The notes under the pieces are model-generated. The model saw nothing but the letters and a program-made list of their open reading frames with translations. It made no database searches and was not told the origin of the DNA. A DNA stretch of 64,000 nt from Bradyrhizobium sp. (GTDB lineage: Bacteria > Pseudomonadota > Alphaproteobacteria > Rhizobiales > Xanthobacteraceae), in assembly GCF_016219575.1 (NCBI RefSeq), contig NZ_JACRMG010000039.1, positions 49,189 to 113,188 on the forward strand. Direction: 5' to 3'. Positions 43,046-51,697 of the stretch are shown piece by piece. A program made the position numbers and the translations under genes. Position 1 is the stretch's first letter; each line of letters begins with the position of its first letter.

Positions 43046-45577
43046 TTGGGGCAAATCATGTCGGGCGTAGTCGCGGCAATGCGTCGAACCCTGCTGTCGT
43101 GCACCTCACTGGCGCGCAACGGCCTGATCGGACTCGCCTTTTCGGCTTTGCTGCCCGTGGGCTCGGCGCTCGCCGCCGACGTCGCGATCACCGATGCCCT
43201 CGCCGACTGGCTCGACCTCAATCACCAGGAATTCGCCGTTCTCGCCACCGCCATGGCGCTGCTCGGCTTCTCCGTCGTCTCCGCCATCCTCTTGATGCGG
43301 AACCGGACGCGCGCGGCACGGAACGAGAGCAAGCTGCGCGCCGAGATCAACGAACTGACCTCCCAGACCGACCGGCTGAGCGCGCTGCTGTTCGCCGAGC
43401 CGCAGGTGCTGGTCTCCTGGCCCGCCGGCGACGACCGGCCCCTGATCAGCGGCGACATTTCGCTGCTCTTGCCGGAATACGCCCTGCAGCAGTCGCCGCA
43501 GCGGGTCCTCGCCTTCGGCTCCTGGCTGCCGCCGGAGCCGGCGTTGCAGATGGACCGCGCGGTCGACGCCCTTCGTGAAAAAGGCGAAGGCTTCCTGCTC
43601 AACCTTGCGACATCGGCGGGACGCGCCGTGGAGGCGATGGGCCGCGCCATCGGCGGGCAAGCCATTGTCAGGATTCGCGAACTTTCCGGCGTCCGCCGCG
43701 AACTCGCCGAAGCCAACCTCCGCTACAAGACGCTGCTCGACGAAACCGAGCTGTTGCGCGATTTCGCCGATGCCGCTCCCTGGCCGATCTGGGCCAAGGA
43801 TTCGCGGGGCGCGCTGCGCTACGCCAATGCGGCCTACGCGAAGGCGACGGAAGCGAACGGCACCGCCGACGCAATCCATCGCAATCTCGAACTGCTGGAG
43901 AGCGACCAGTGCGCCGACATGAGCCGGGCGCTCAACGACAATGCCGCCTATTCGGCGCGGCTGCCGGTGGTGCTCAGCGGCGAGCGGCGTACCTACGACG
44001 TGCAGGCGATGAAGTTTCCCTCTGGCAGCGCGGCGATCGCCGTCGACGCCAGCGAAGTAGCGCAGCTGAAGGCGGCGCTGCAGCGGATGGCGGAAGCGCA
44101 CCGCCGCACCCTCGACCAGCTCTCCTCGGGCGTCGCCGTGTTCGACGCCGACCGCAGGCTGGCCTTCTATAACGAGTCCTATCGCCGGCTCTGGGGTCTC
44201 GATCAGGCCTTCCTCGACGCCCATCCCGACGATTCCAGCGTGCTCGATCGCCTGCGCGCCAACCGCAAACTGCCGGAGCAGCCGGACTTCCGCGCCTGGA
44301 AGGCCAAGCTGCACGAGGCCTACCGCGCGGTGGAATCGGAGACCTACACCTGGTTCCTGCCCGACGGCCGCGCCATCGCTGTCGTCACCACGCCCAATCT
44401 CGAAGGTGGCGTCACCTATCTCTTCGACAACGTCACCGAAAGCCTGGACATGGCCCGCCGCTTCGACGGCCTGATCCGGGTACAGCGCGAGACGCTCGAC
44501 AATCTCACCGAGGCCGTCGCCGTGTTCGGCAGCAACGGCCGCATGCAGTTGTTCAACCCGGCTTTTGCGAAGATGTGGAAGCTGTCGCCGGAAACTCTGC
44601 GCGAGCAGCCGCATGTCGAAACGGTGGAAACCCTCTGCAGGCCGCTGTTCGACGATGCGCTGACCTGGCGCGCGCTGCGCGAAGCCATCACCGCGATCGA
44701 GAACCGCGCGCAGGTTGCGCAGAAGATCGAGCGCAGGGACGGCAGCGTGCTGGAATGCATGACCATGCCGCTACCCGACGGCGCGACCATGCTGACCTTC
44801 CAGGACATCACCGACACCGAGAACGTCGAGCGCGCGCTGCGCGAGCGCAACGAGGCGCTGGAGACCGCCGACCAGATGAAGGTGGATTTCGTCCACCACG
44901 TCTCCTACGAGCTGCGCTCGCCGCTCACCACCATCATCGGCTTTGCGCATTTCCTCAGCGATCCCTCCACCGGGCCGCTGACGCCGAAGCAGGCCGAATA
45001 TCTCGACTACGTCACCAAATCGACCAATGCGCTGCTGGCGCTGACCAACAACATCCTCGATCTCGCCACCATCGACGCCGGCGCGATGAAGCTCGAGCTC
45101 GGCCCGGTCAACATCCAGAAGGCGATCGAGGCCGCCGCCGAAGGAATCCAGGACCGGCTCGCCACCGACCGCATCACGCTGAAGGTCGATATCGAACACA
45201 ATATCGGCACTTTCACCGGCGACGAACGCCGCGTGGTGCAGGTGCTCTATAATCTTCTCGCCAACGCCGTCGGCTTCTCGCCGCATGATGCGGTCGTGAC
45301 CATCAGCGCGCGGCGCACCGACACGCATGTCGTCTTCACCGTCGCCGATTCCGGGCCCGGCATTCCGCCGGAGGCCAAGGACAAGGTGTTCGACTGGTTC
45401 GAGAGCTATTCCAACGGCTCGCGGCATCGCGGCGCCGGCCTCGGCCTGTCGCTGGTACGCTCATTCGTCGAACTGCATGGCGGCGATGTACGCTTCGATC
45501 CCGATGTCGCCAGGGGCACGACCGTGATCTGCGAATTCCCGCTCGACCGAGCCGCCCATCGCCACGCCGCGGAATGA
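43046..45577 (+). CDS. divL: DivL-like PAS/sensor kinase with Tyr at the phospho-acceptor position
   Basis: 843 aa; N-terminal TM, PAS domains, VHHVSYELRSPLTTIIGF (Tyr for His in the H-box), ATPase domain GAGLGLSLVRSFVELHGG. Confidence 0.85.
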   Translation: MGQIMSGVVAAMRRTLLSCTSLARNGLIGLAFSALLPVGSALAADVAITDALADWLDLNHQEFAVLATAMALLGFSVVSAILLMRNRTRAARNESKLRAEINELTSQTDRLSALLFAEPQVLVSWPAGDDRPLISGDISLLLPEYALQQSPQRVLAFGSWLPPEPALQMDRAVDALREKGEGFLLNLATSAGRAVEAMGRAIGGQAIVRIRELSGVRRELAEANLRYKTLLDETELLRDFADAAPWPIWAKDSRGALRYANAAYAKATEANGTADAIHRNLELLESDQCADMSRALNDNAAYSARLPVVLSGERRTYDVQAMKFPSGSAAIAVDASEVAQLKAALQRMAEAHRRTLDQLSSGVAVFDADRRLAFYNESYRRLWGLDQAFLDAHPDDSSVLDRLRANRKLPEQPDFRAWKAKLHEAYRAVESETYTWFLPDGRAIAVVTTPNLEGGVTYLFDNVTESLDMARRFDGLIRVQRETLDNLTEAVAVFGSNGRMQLFNPAFAKMWKLSPETLREQPHVETVETLCRPLFDDALTWRALREAITAIENRAQVAQKIERRDGSVLECMTMPLPDGATMLTFQDITDTENVERALRERNEALETADQMKVDFVHHVSYELRSPLTTIIGFAHFLSDPSTGPLTPKQAEYLDYVTKSTNALLALTNNILDLATIDAGAMKLELGPVNIQKAIEAAAEGIQDRLATDRITLKVDIEHNIGTFTGDERRVVQVLYNLLANAVGFSPHDAVVTISARRTDTHVVFTVADSGPGIPPEAKDKVFDWFESYSNGSRHRGAGLGLSLVRSFVELHGGDVRFDPDVARGTTVICEFPLDRAAHRHAAE

Positions 45578-47100
45578 CGTCGCCCGCCACATTCTCGCTC
45601 GCGCTTCCGAACGAGACCGCGACCGCGCATCTGATGGCCGACCTCGCGCTGTTGACCGGCCCCGGCGACGTCATCACGCTCTCGGGCGATCTCGGCGCCG
45701 GCAAGACGGCGGCGGCGCGCGCCATGATCCGCTATCTCGCCGATGACGACGAGCTGGAAGTGCCGAGCCCGACCTTCACGCTGGCGCAGACTTACGAACT
45801 GCCGCCGTTCCCGCTGATCCATGCCGACCTCTACCGCATCAACGACGCGTCCGAGCTGGAGGAGATCGGCCTTTCCCCGCTGCCCGAAGGCATCGTCGCA
45901 CTGATCGAATGGCCGGAGCGCGCAGCCAACGCGCTGCCTGCCGACCGTATCGACATCGCGCTCAGCCATCGTCCCGCGCTGGGCTCGACCGCGCGCGCGG
46001 CCGAGATCACCGGCTACGGCAAATGTGCTGCGACCGTCGAGCGGCTGAAGACGCTGCGCGCGTTCCTCGAAGGCGCGGCTTTCGGCGAGGCCAGACGCAA
46101 GCGCATGGCCGGCGACGCCTCGATCCGCTCCTATGCGCGGCTGATCAGCGACGACGGCGTGTTCATCCTGATGAACTCGCCGAAACGGCCGGACGGGCCG
46201 GCCATCTACAACGGAAAATCCTACAGCGCCGCGGTGCATCTGGCCGAAGACGTCAAGCCGTTCGTCGCCATCGACAACGGACTTCGCGCGCAAGGCCTCT
46301 CGGCGCCGGCGATCCACCACGCCGATCTCGATACCGGTTTTCTCATCACCGAGGATTTCGGCACCGAAGGCGTGATCGAGGGCGATCCGCCCGCGCCGAT
46401 CGCTGAGCGCTACGAGGCAGCCACCGACATGCTGGCGGCGCTGCACCGGCAGCCGTTGCCGGACACGCTGGCGCTGGCGCCGCATGTCACCTACACCATC
46501 CCGCCCTTCGACACCGAGGCAATGCTGGTCGAGATCGGCCTGATGCCGGAGTGGTACATGCCCGATCGTGGCTCGGCACTGTCCGACGAGCTCAGGGCGC
46601 AGTTCACCGGCATGTGGCGCGAGCTGCTCGACAGGACGCTCGCCGCCGCTGCAAAGACCTGGGTGATGCGCGACTTCCATTCGCCGAACATCATCTGGCT
46701 CGCCAATCGCGAAGGCATCAAGCGCATCGGCATCATCGATTTCCAGGATACGGTGCTGGGACCCGGCGCCTACGATCTGGTGTCGCTGCTGCAGGATGCC
46801 CGCATCGACGTCCCCGAGCAGCTCGAGCTCACCTTGCTCTCGCGCTACATCAAGGCGCGCCGCGTCGACGAGGCAAGCTTCGATGCCGCCGGCTTCGCCG
46901 GGCTCTACGCCATCATGTCGGCGCAGCGCAACACGCGGCTGCTCGGCACCTTTGCCCGGCTCAACCGGCGCGACGGCAAGCCGCAATATCTGCGGCACCA
47001 GCCGCGGATCTGGACCTATCTCAACCGCTCGCTGGCGCATCCGGCGCTGGCCGGATTCCGCGACTGGTATGCGGCCAATGTGCCGCCGCCGGCTTCCTGA
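45574..47100 (+). CDS. TsaE fused to AmgK-like aminoglycoside phosphotransferase domain
   Basis: 508 aa; ITLSGDLGAGKTAAARAMIRYLA, VPSPTFTLAQTYE, HADLYRI (TsaE) followed by RMAGDASIRSYARL...WVMRDFHSPNIIWLANREGIKRIGIIDFQDTVLGPGAYDLVSLLQDAR (APH). Confidence 0.92.
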   Translation: MTSPATFSLALPNETATAHLMADLALLTGPGDVITLSGDLGAGKTAAARAMIRYLADDDELEVPSPTFTLAQTYELPPFPLIHADLYRINDASELEEIGLSPLPEGIVALIEWPERAANALPADRIDIALSHRPALGSTARAAEITGYGKCAATVERLKTLRAFLEGAAFGEARRKRMAGDASIRSYARLISDDGVFILMNSPKRPDGPAIYNGKSYSAAVHLAEDVKPFVAIDNGLRAQGLSAPAIHHADLDTGFLITEDFGTEGVIEGDPPAPIAERYEAATDMLAALHRQPLPDTLALAPHVTYTIPPFDTEAMLVEIGLMPEWYMPDRGSALSDELRAQFTGMWRELLDRTLAAAAKTWVMRDFHSPNIIWLANREGIKRIGIIDFQDTVLGPGAYDLVSLLQDARIDVPEQLELTLLSRYIKARRVDEASFDAAGFAGLYAIMSAQRNTRLLGTFARLNRRDGKPQYLRHQPRIWTYLNRSLAHPALAGFRDWYAANVPPPAS

Positions 47101-47185
47101 TTTACCTCTTGTTAGCCAAACAGCCGTTAATCTCGCGGAGGGTGCCGCACGCCGGCGTGTGGCTCGTTCATATGGGAAGCAAGCC

Positions 47186-47500
47186 ATGGCGACGGCAGAG
47201 CGACGCAGAGGCGAGCGAGTCGTATTCGAGCGGGGCATCCCGGCCCACATGATGGCCATCGACGGCACCTGGCGGCGCGACTGCACCATGGAAGACGTTT
47301 CGGAGACCGGCGCCAAGCTGACGGTCGAGGGTTCCGTCGAGGGCCTGCACCTGAAGGAATTCTTCCTGCTGCTGTCGTCGACCGGCCTTGCCTATCGCCG
47401 CTGCGAGCTGGCCTGGGTCAACGGCGACCAGATCGGCGTCAACTTCCTCAAGCAAGGCGACAAGAAGAAGGCAACCCGGCGCGCCACGGCCGAGGCCTGA
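47186..47500 (+). CDS. PilZ domain protein
   Basis: MATAERRRGERVVFERGIPAHMMAIDGTWRRDCTMEDVSETGAKL: RxxxR and DxSxxG c-di-GMP motifs; in the frame of ORF 46796..47500. Confidence 0.82.
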   Translation: MATAERRRGERVVFERGIPAHMMAIDGTWRRDCTMEDVSETGAKLTVEGSVEGLHLKEFFLLLSSTGLAYRRCELAWVNGDQIGVNFLKQGDKKKATRRATAEA

Positions 47501-47610
47501 ACGGCACCGTCGCACGGCCGTCATATCCGGTCACTATGGCCTGACGACCACACCCAGGGGCGAATCGCCGTGATATGATCCGGCCAACGAATTCGAGAAG
47601 CTTTCCGCTG

Positions 47611-48333
47611 ATGTCCGTCCAACCCACCAAAGCCATGGTCCTTGCCGCCGGTTTCGGCGTGCGCATGCGTCCGCTCACCGACAGGATGCCGAAGCCGCTG
47701 GTGCGTGTCGCCGGCGAGCCCCTGCTCGATCACGTGCTCGACAAGCTGGCCGCCGCCGGCGTCAGCGAGGCCGTCGTCAACGTGCACTACCTGCCCGACC
47801 AGATCATCGAGCACACGCGGCTGCGCAAAAAGCCCCGCATCATCATCTCCGACGAGCGCGACCATGTGCTGGGCACCGGCGGCGCCGTGGTCAAGGCGCT
47901 GCCGATCCTGGGCAATGCGCCGTTCTTCCATCTCAACGCCGACACGATGTGGATCGACGGCGTGCGGCCGAACCTGGCGCGGCTGGCGGAGGCCTTCGAT
48001 CCCGCGCGCATGGACATCCTGCTGCTGATGGCGCCGACCACCAGCAGCATCGGCTATACCGGCCGCGGCGACTATTCGATGCTGCCGGACGGCGCGCTGC
48101 GCAAGCGGCGCGAGCTGCAGGTGGTGCCGTTCGTCTACGCCGGCGCGGCGATCATGTCGCCCTCGCTGTTCGCCGACGCGCCATCCGGCGAATTCTCGCT
48201 GACGAAAATGTTCGACCGCGCCAACGAGCAGGAGCGCCTGTTTGGCCTGCGTCTCGACGGCGTCTGGATGCATGTCGGAACCCCCGACGCGGTCCAGGCC
48301 GCGGAAGAGGCGCTTCTGGAGAGCGTGGCCTAG
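47611..48333 (+). CDS. murU: nucleotidyltransferase, MurU-like (N-acetylmuramate-1-phosphate uridylyltransferase)
   Basis: ORF 47575..48333, likely start MSVQPTKAMVLAAGFGVRMRPLTDRMPKPLVRVAG; downstream of the AmgK-like domain. Confidence 0.85.
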   Translation: MSVQPTKAMVLAAGFGVRMRPLTDRMPKPLVRVAGEPLLDHVLDKLAAAGVSEAVVNVHYLPDQIIEHTRLRKKPRIIISDERDHVLGTGGAVVKALPILGNAPFFHLNADTMWIDGVRPNLARLAEAFDPARMDILLLMAPTTSSIGYTGRGDYSMLPDGALRKRRELQVVPFVYAGAAIMSPSLFADAPSGEFSLTKMFDRANEQERLFGLRLDGVWMHVGTPDAVQAAEEALLESVA

Positions 48334-48355
48334 CGTCCTGGCAACTCTCTGACGT

Positions 48356-48480
48356 CGTCATGCCCGGGCTTGTCCCGGGCATCCACGTCTTGGGCGCAAC
48401 CTGCGAGAAAGTCGTGGATGGCCGGGTCACAGGCGGAGCGAAGCGACGCCGTTCTTCGAACGGCTATGCCCGGCCATGAC
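48356..48480. repeat. intergenic palindromic repeat, family A (full copy, extended right-arm loop)
   Basis: CGTCATGCCCGGGCTTGTCCCGGGCATCCACGTC ... GTGGATGGCCGGG[tcacaggcggagcgaagcgacgccgttcttcgaacggctatg]CCCGGCCATGAC. Confidence 0.88.
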
Positions 48481-48553
48481 GGAACATTGGGCACGACTCC
48501 CTCCCGTCTCCCCGCCATGCCATGATGCGACCTGATCCCGAATCAGGAAGTCC

Positions 48554-51500
48554 ATGCGCGTTCTCAGCGTTCCCCTTTCCGTGCCGTTCCTGCGCACCGT
48601 CATCGCGGCGCTGGTCGACGGCCGCCTGTTGGAAGGCTTTGAGGCGCGCACGCAGCCCGAACGGCTGGCCAGCGCGACGCTTTACTTGCCGACCCGGCGC
48701 GCAGGACGGCTGGCGCATGGCATCTTTCTCGATGTGCTCGGCACCGATGCCGCGATCCTGCCGCGCATCGTTGCGCTCGGTGACATCGACGAGGACGAGC
48801 TCGCCTTCTCGGAGGATTCCGAGCCGGGCGGCATCGCCCCGCTCGACATTCCACCGAAGCTCGGCGAACTGGCGCGCCGGCTGGCGCTGACAAGGCTGGT
48901 CGCCGCCTGGGCCAGGCGTCCGGTGCTGTCGCCACTGGTGGTCGGCGGCCCCGCGTCCACGCTCGCATTGGCCGGCGATCTGGCGCGGCTGATCGACGAC
49001 ATGGTGACGCGCGGCGTCGACTGGAGCGCGCTCGACCGCCTGGTACCGGACCAGTTCGATGAATACTGGCAGCACTCGCTGGAGTTCCTGCAAATCGCGC
49101 GAGAATTCTGGCCGGCTTTTCTCGCCGAGGAGAACAGGATCGAGCCCGCCGCACGCCGCGACCTGCTGATCGAAGCCGAAGCGGCGCGGCTGTCGCGACA
49201 TGCCGACGGACCGGTGATCGCCGCAGGCTCCACCGGCTCGATGCCTTCGACCGCAAGATTCCTGCATGCCGTCGCGAAGTTGCCGCATGGCGCCGTGGTG
49301 TTGCCGGGCCTCGATACCGAACTCGACGAGGAGTCCTGGGACAGCATCGGCGGCGCAAGAGGCGACGACGGAAGATTTACGACGTCGCCGTCGTCGAACC
49401 ATCCGCAATATGCCATGCACGCCCTGCTTGACCGCTTCGGCATCAAGCGCGGCGATGTCGAGATTCTCGGCGCGCCTTCGGCGGAAGGCCGCGAAGTCCT
49501 GATGTCGGAGGCGATGCGGCCGTCCGGCGCCACCGGGCAATGGCATGACCGGCTGCGGCAGCCCGCCATCGCGGCACACATCACCGCCGGCATGAAGAAG
49601 CTTGCCGTGGTCGAGGCGCCCAATCCCGAGATGGAGGCGCTGGCGATTGCGGTCGCGATGCGCGAGGCGCGGCATCTCGGCAAGTCGGCTGCGCTGGTGA
49701 CGCCGGACCGCGCGCTGGCGCGGCGCGTGACCGCCGCGCTCGGCCGCTGGCATCTCGCCTTCGACGATTCCGGCGGCGATGGACTGATGGAAACGCCGGC
49801 CGGCATCTTTGCGCGGCTCGCTGCCGAGGCCGCGACCAGAGGACTGGAGCCGCCGACGCTGCTGGCGCTGCTCAAGCATCCGCTGTTCCGGCTTGGTGAC
49901 GCTCATGGCGCCTTGAAGCGCGGCATGGAGGTGCTCGAGCTGGTGTTGCTGCGCGGCACGCGCCCGCAGGCCGGAAGCGAGGGCCTTGCCGCCGACTTCG
50001 TGCGCTTCCGCGACGAACTGCACAAGCTGAAGAGCAACGAGACTTCATCGCTCCATCGCGCGGAGCCGCGCACGAGAGTGGGCGATCGCGACCTCGACCA
50101 GGCGGAGTTGCTGATATCTGCGCTTCACAAGGCGCTGGCGCCGCTCGAAGGTCTTTCATCCTCCAGCCCGCATGACTTTGCCGAACTGGCGCAACGCCAT
50201 CGCGAGGTGCTGGCAGGTCTCTCCGCCGACGAAAACGCGGTTGCCTCGGCATTCGAAGGCCAGGACGGAATGGCGCTGGCATCGGCCTTTGACGATTTGC
50301 TCGGCCGGCAGCAGAACACCGGCCTCATGGTCGAGATCTCGGACTATGCCGAAGTATTCCAGGCTGCCTTTGCCGACCGCATGGTGCGGCGGCCCGAGCA
50401 GCCGGGAGCGAGGCTCCACATCTTCGGCCAGCTCGAGGCGCGGCTGACGGAAGCCGACCGCGTGATACTCGGCGGTCTCGTCGAAACCGTATGGCCGCCC
50501 GCACCGCGCGTCGATCCCTGGCTGAGCCGACCGATGCGTCACGACCTCGGCCTCGATCTGCCGGAGCGGCGCATCGGCCTCTCCGCTCACGACTTCGCGC
50601 AACTGCTCGGCCATGAGGATGTCATCCTCACGCATTCGGCCAAGGTCGGCGGTGCGCCGGCGGTGGCTTCGCGATTCCTGCACAGGCTCGAAGCCGTCGC
50701 GGGCGAAGAGCGCTGGAAGGCGGCGAGGAAGGCCGGCGACAACTACGTCTACTACGCCGGCGCGATCGATCAGCCGGCTGAAGTCAGGCCGATCGACCAG
50801 CCTGCGCCCAAGCCGCCACGCGAGACGCGACCGACGAGACTTTCGGTAAGTGCGATCGAGGACTGGCTGCGCGATCCCTACACGATCTATGCCCGCCACA
50901 TCCTGCGGCTCGATCCGCTCGATCCCGTGGACATGCCGCTATCGGCCGCCGATCGCGGCTCTGCAATCCACGCTGCGCTGGGCGAGTTCACGCAGACCTA
51001 TTCCGGCCGATTGCCCTCCGACATCCTGGGCGCGTTGCGCAGCATCGGCGAAAAGCATTTCAAGCCGCTGATGGAGCGTCCGGAAGCGCGGGCGTTGTGG
51101 TGGCCCCGGTTCCAGCGCATCGCGCGCTGGTTCGCCGATTGGGAGACCGCGCGGCGCGGCGATCTCGGCGCTATCCTCGCCGAGATCAAGGGCGACCTCG
51201 AGATCGCGCTCGACAACGACAGGAAATTCATCCTGTCGGCGCGCGCCGACCGCATCGAACGCCGCCACGACGGCAGCTATGCCATCCTCGACTACAAGAC
51301 CGGCGCACCGCCGACGGCGAAGCAGGTGCGAATGGGCCTGTCCCCGCAGCTCACGCTGGAGGCGGCGATCCTGCGCGCAGGAGGCTTTGACGGGATCGAC
51401 GCCGGCTCTTCGGTCGGCGAACTCGCCTATGTCAGGATCAGCGGCAACAATCCGCCGGGTGAGCACAAGGCGCTGGCGCTGAAGATCAGGCAGAACGACA

Positions 51501-51697
51501 CGCCGCAGCCGCCCGATGAGGCGGCTGACCATGCGCGGGCGCAGCTCGAGGCGCTGATCCGCCGGTTCGAGAACCCGGATGAGCCTTATCGGTCGCTGGT
51601 GCTGTCGATGTGGACTGCCCGTTACGGCGACTACGACAACCTTGCCCGCGTCAAGGAATGGTCCGCCGCGGGCGGCATTGCACTGGAGGAATGGTGA
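48554..51697 (+). CDS. addB: double-strand break repair protein AddB
   Basis: 1047 aa; AddB features (GSTGSMPSTARFLHAVA; C-terminal RecB-like nuclease YAILDYKTGAPPTAKQVRMGLSPQLTLEAAIL), adjacent to addA. Confidence 0.94.
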   Translation: MRVLSVPLSVPFLRTVIAALVDGRLLEGFEARTQPERLASATLYLPTRRAGRLAHGIFLDVLGTDAAILPRIVALGDIDEDELAFSEDSEPGGIAPLDIPPKLGELARRLALTRLVAAWARRPVLSPLVVGGPASTLALAGDLARLIDDMVTRGVDWSALDRLVPDQFDEYWQHSLEFLQIAREFWPAFLAEENRIEPAARRDLLIEAEAARLSRHADGPVIAAGSTGSMPSTARFLHAVAKLPHGAVVLPGLDTELDEESWDSIGGARGDDGRFTTSPSSNHPQYAMHALLDRFGIKRGDVEILGAPSAEGREVLMSEAMRPSGATGQWHDRLRQPAIAAHITAGMKKLAVVEAPNPEMEALAIAVAMREARHLGKSAALVTPDRALARRVTAALGRWHLAFDDSGGDGLMETPAGIFARLAAEAATRGLEPPTLLALLKHPLFRLGDAHGALKRGMEVLELVLLRGTRPQAGSEGLAADFVRFRDELHKLKSNETSSLHRAEPRTRVGDRDLDQAELLISALHKALAPLEGLSSSSPHDFAELAQRHREVLAGLSADENAVASAFEGQDGMALASAFDDLLGRQQNTGLMVEISDYAEVFQAAFADRMVRRPEQPGARLHIFGQLEARLTEADRVILGGLVETVWPPAPRVDPWLSRPMRHDLGLDLPERRIGLSAHDFAQLLGHEDVILTHSAKVGGAPAVASRFLHRLEAVAGEERWKAARKAGDNYVYYAGAIDQPAEVRPIDQPAPKPPRETRPTRLSVSAIEDWLRDPYTIYARHILRLDPLDPVDMPLSAADRGSAIHAALGEFTQTYSGRLPSDILGALRSIGEKHFKPLMERPEARALWWPRFQRIARWFADWETARRGDLGAILAEIKGDLEIALDNDRKFILSARADRIERRHDGSYAILDYKTGAPPTAKQVRMGLSPQLTLEAAILRAGGFDGIDAGSSVGELAYVRISGNNPPGEHKALALKIRQNDTPQPPDEAADHARAQLEALIRRFENPDEPYRSLVLSMWTARYGDYDNLARVKEWSAAGGIALEEW

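Noticed and set aside
43106-44614. 502-aa ORF on the minus strand
   Set aside because: Antisense to divL; shadow ORF.
45406-47316. 636-aa ORF on the minus strand
   Set aside because: Antisense to the tsaE::amgK gene and parts of its neighbours; shadow ORF.
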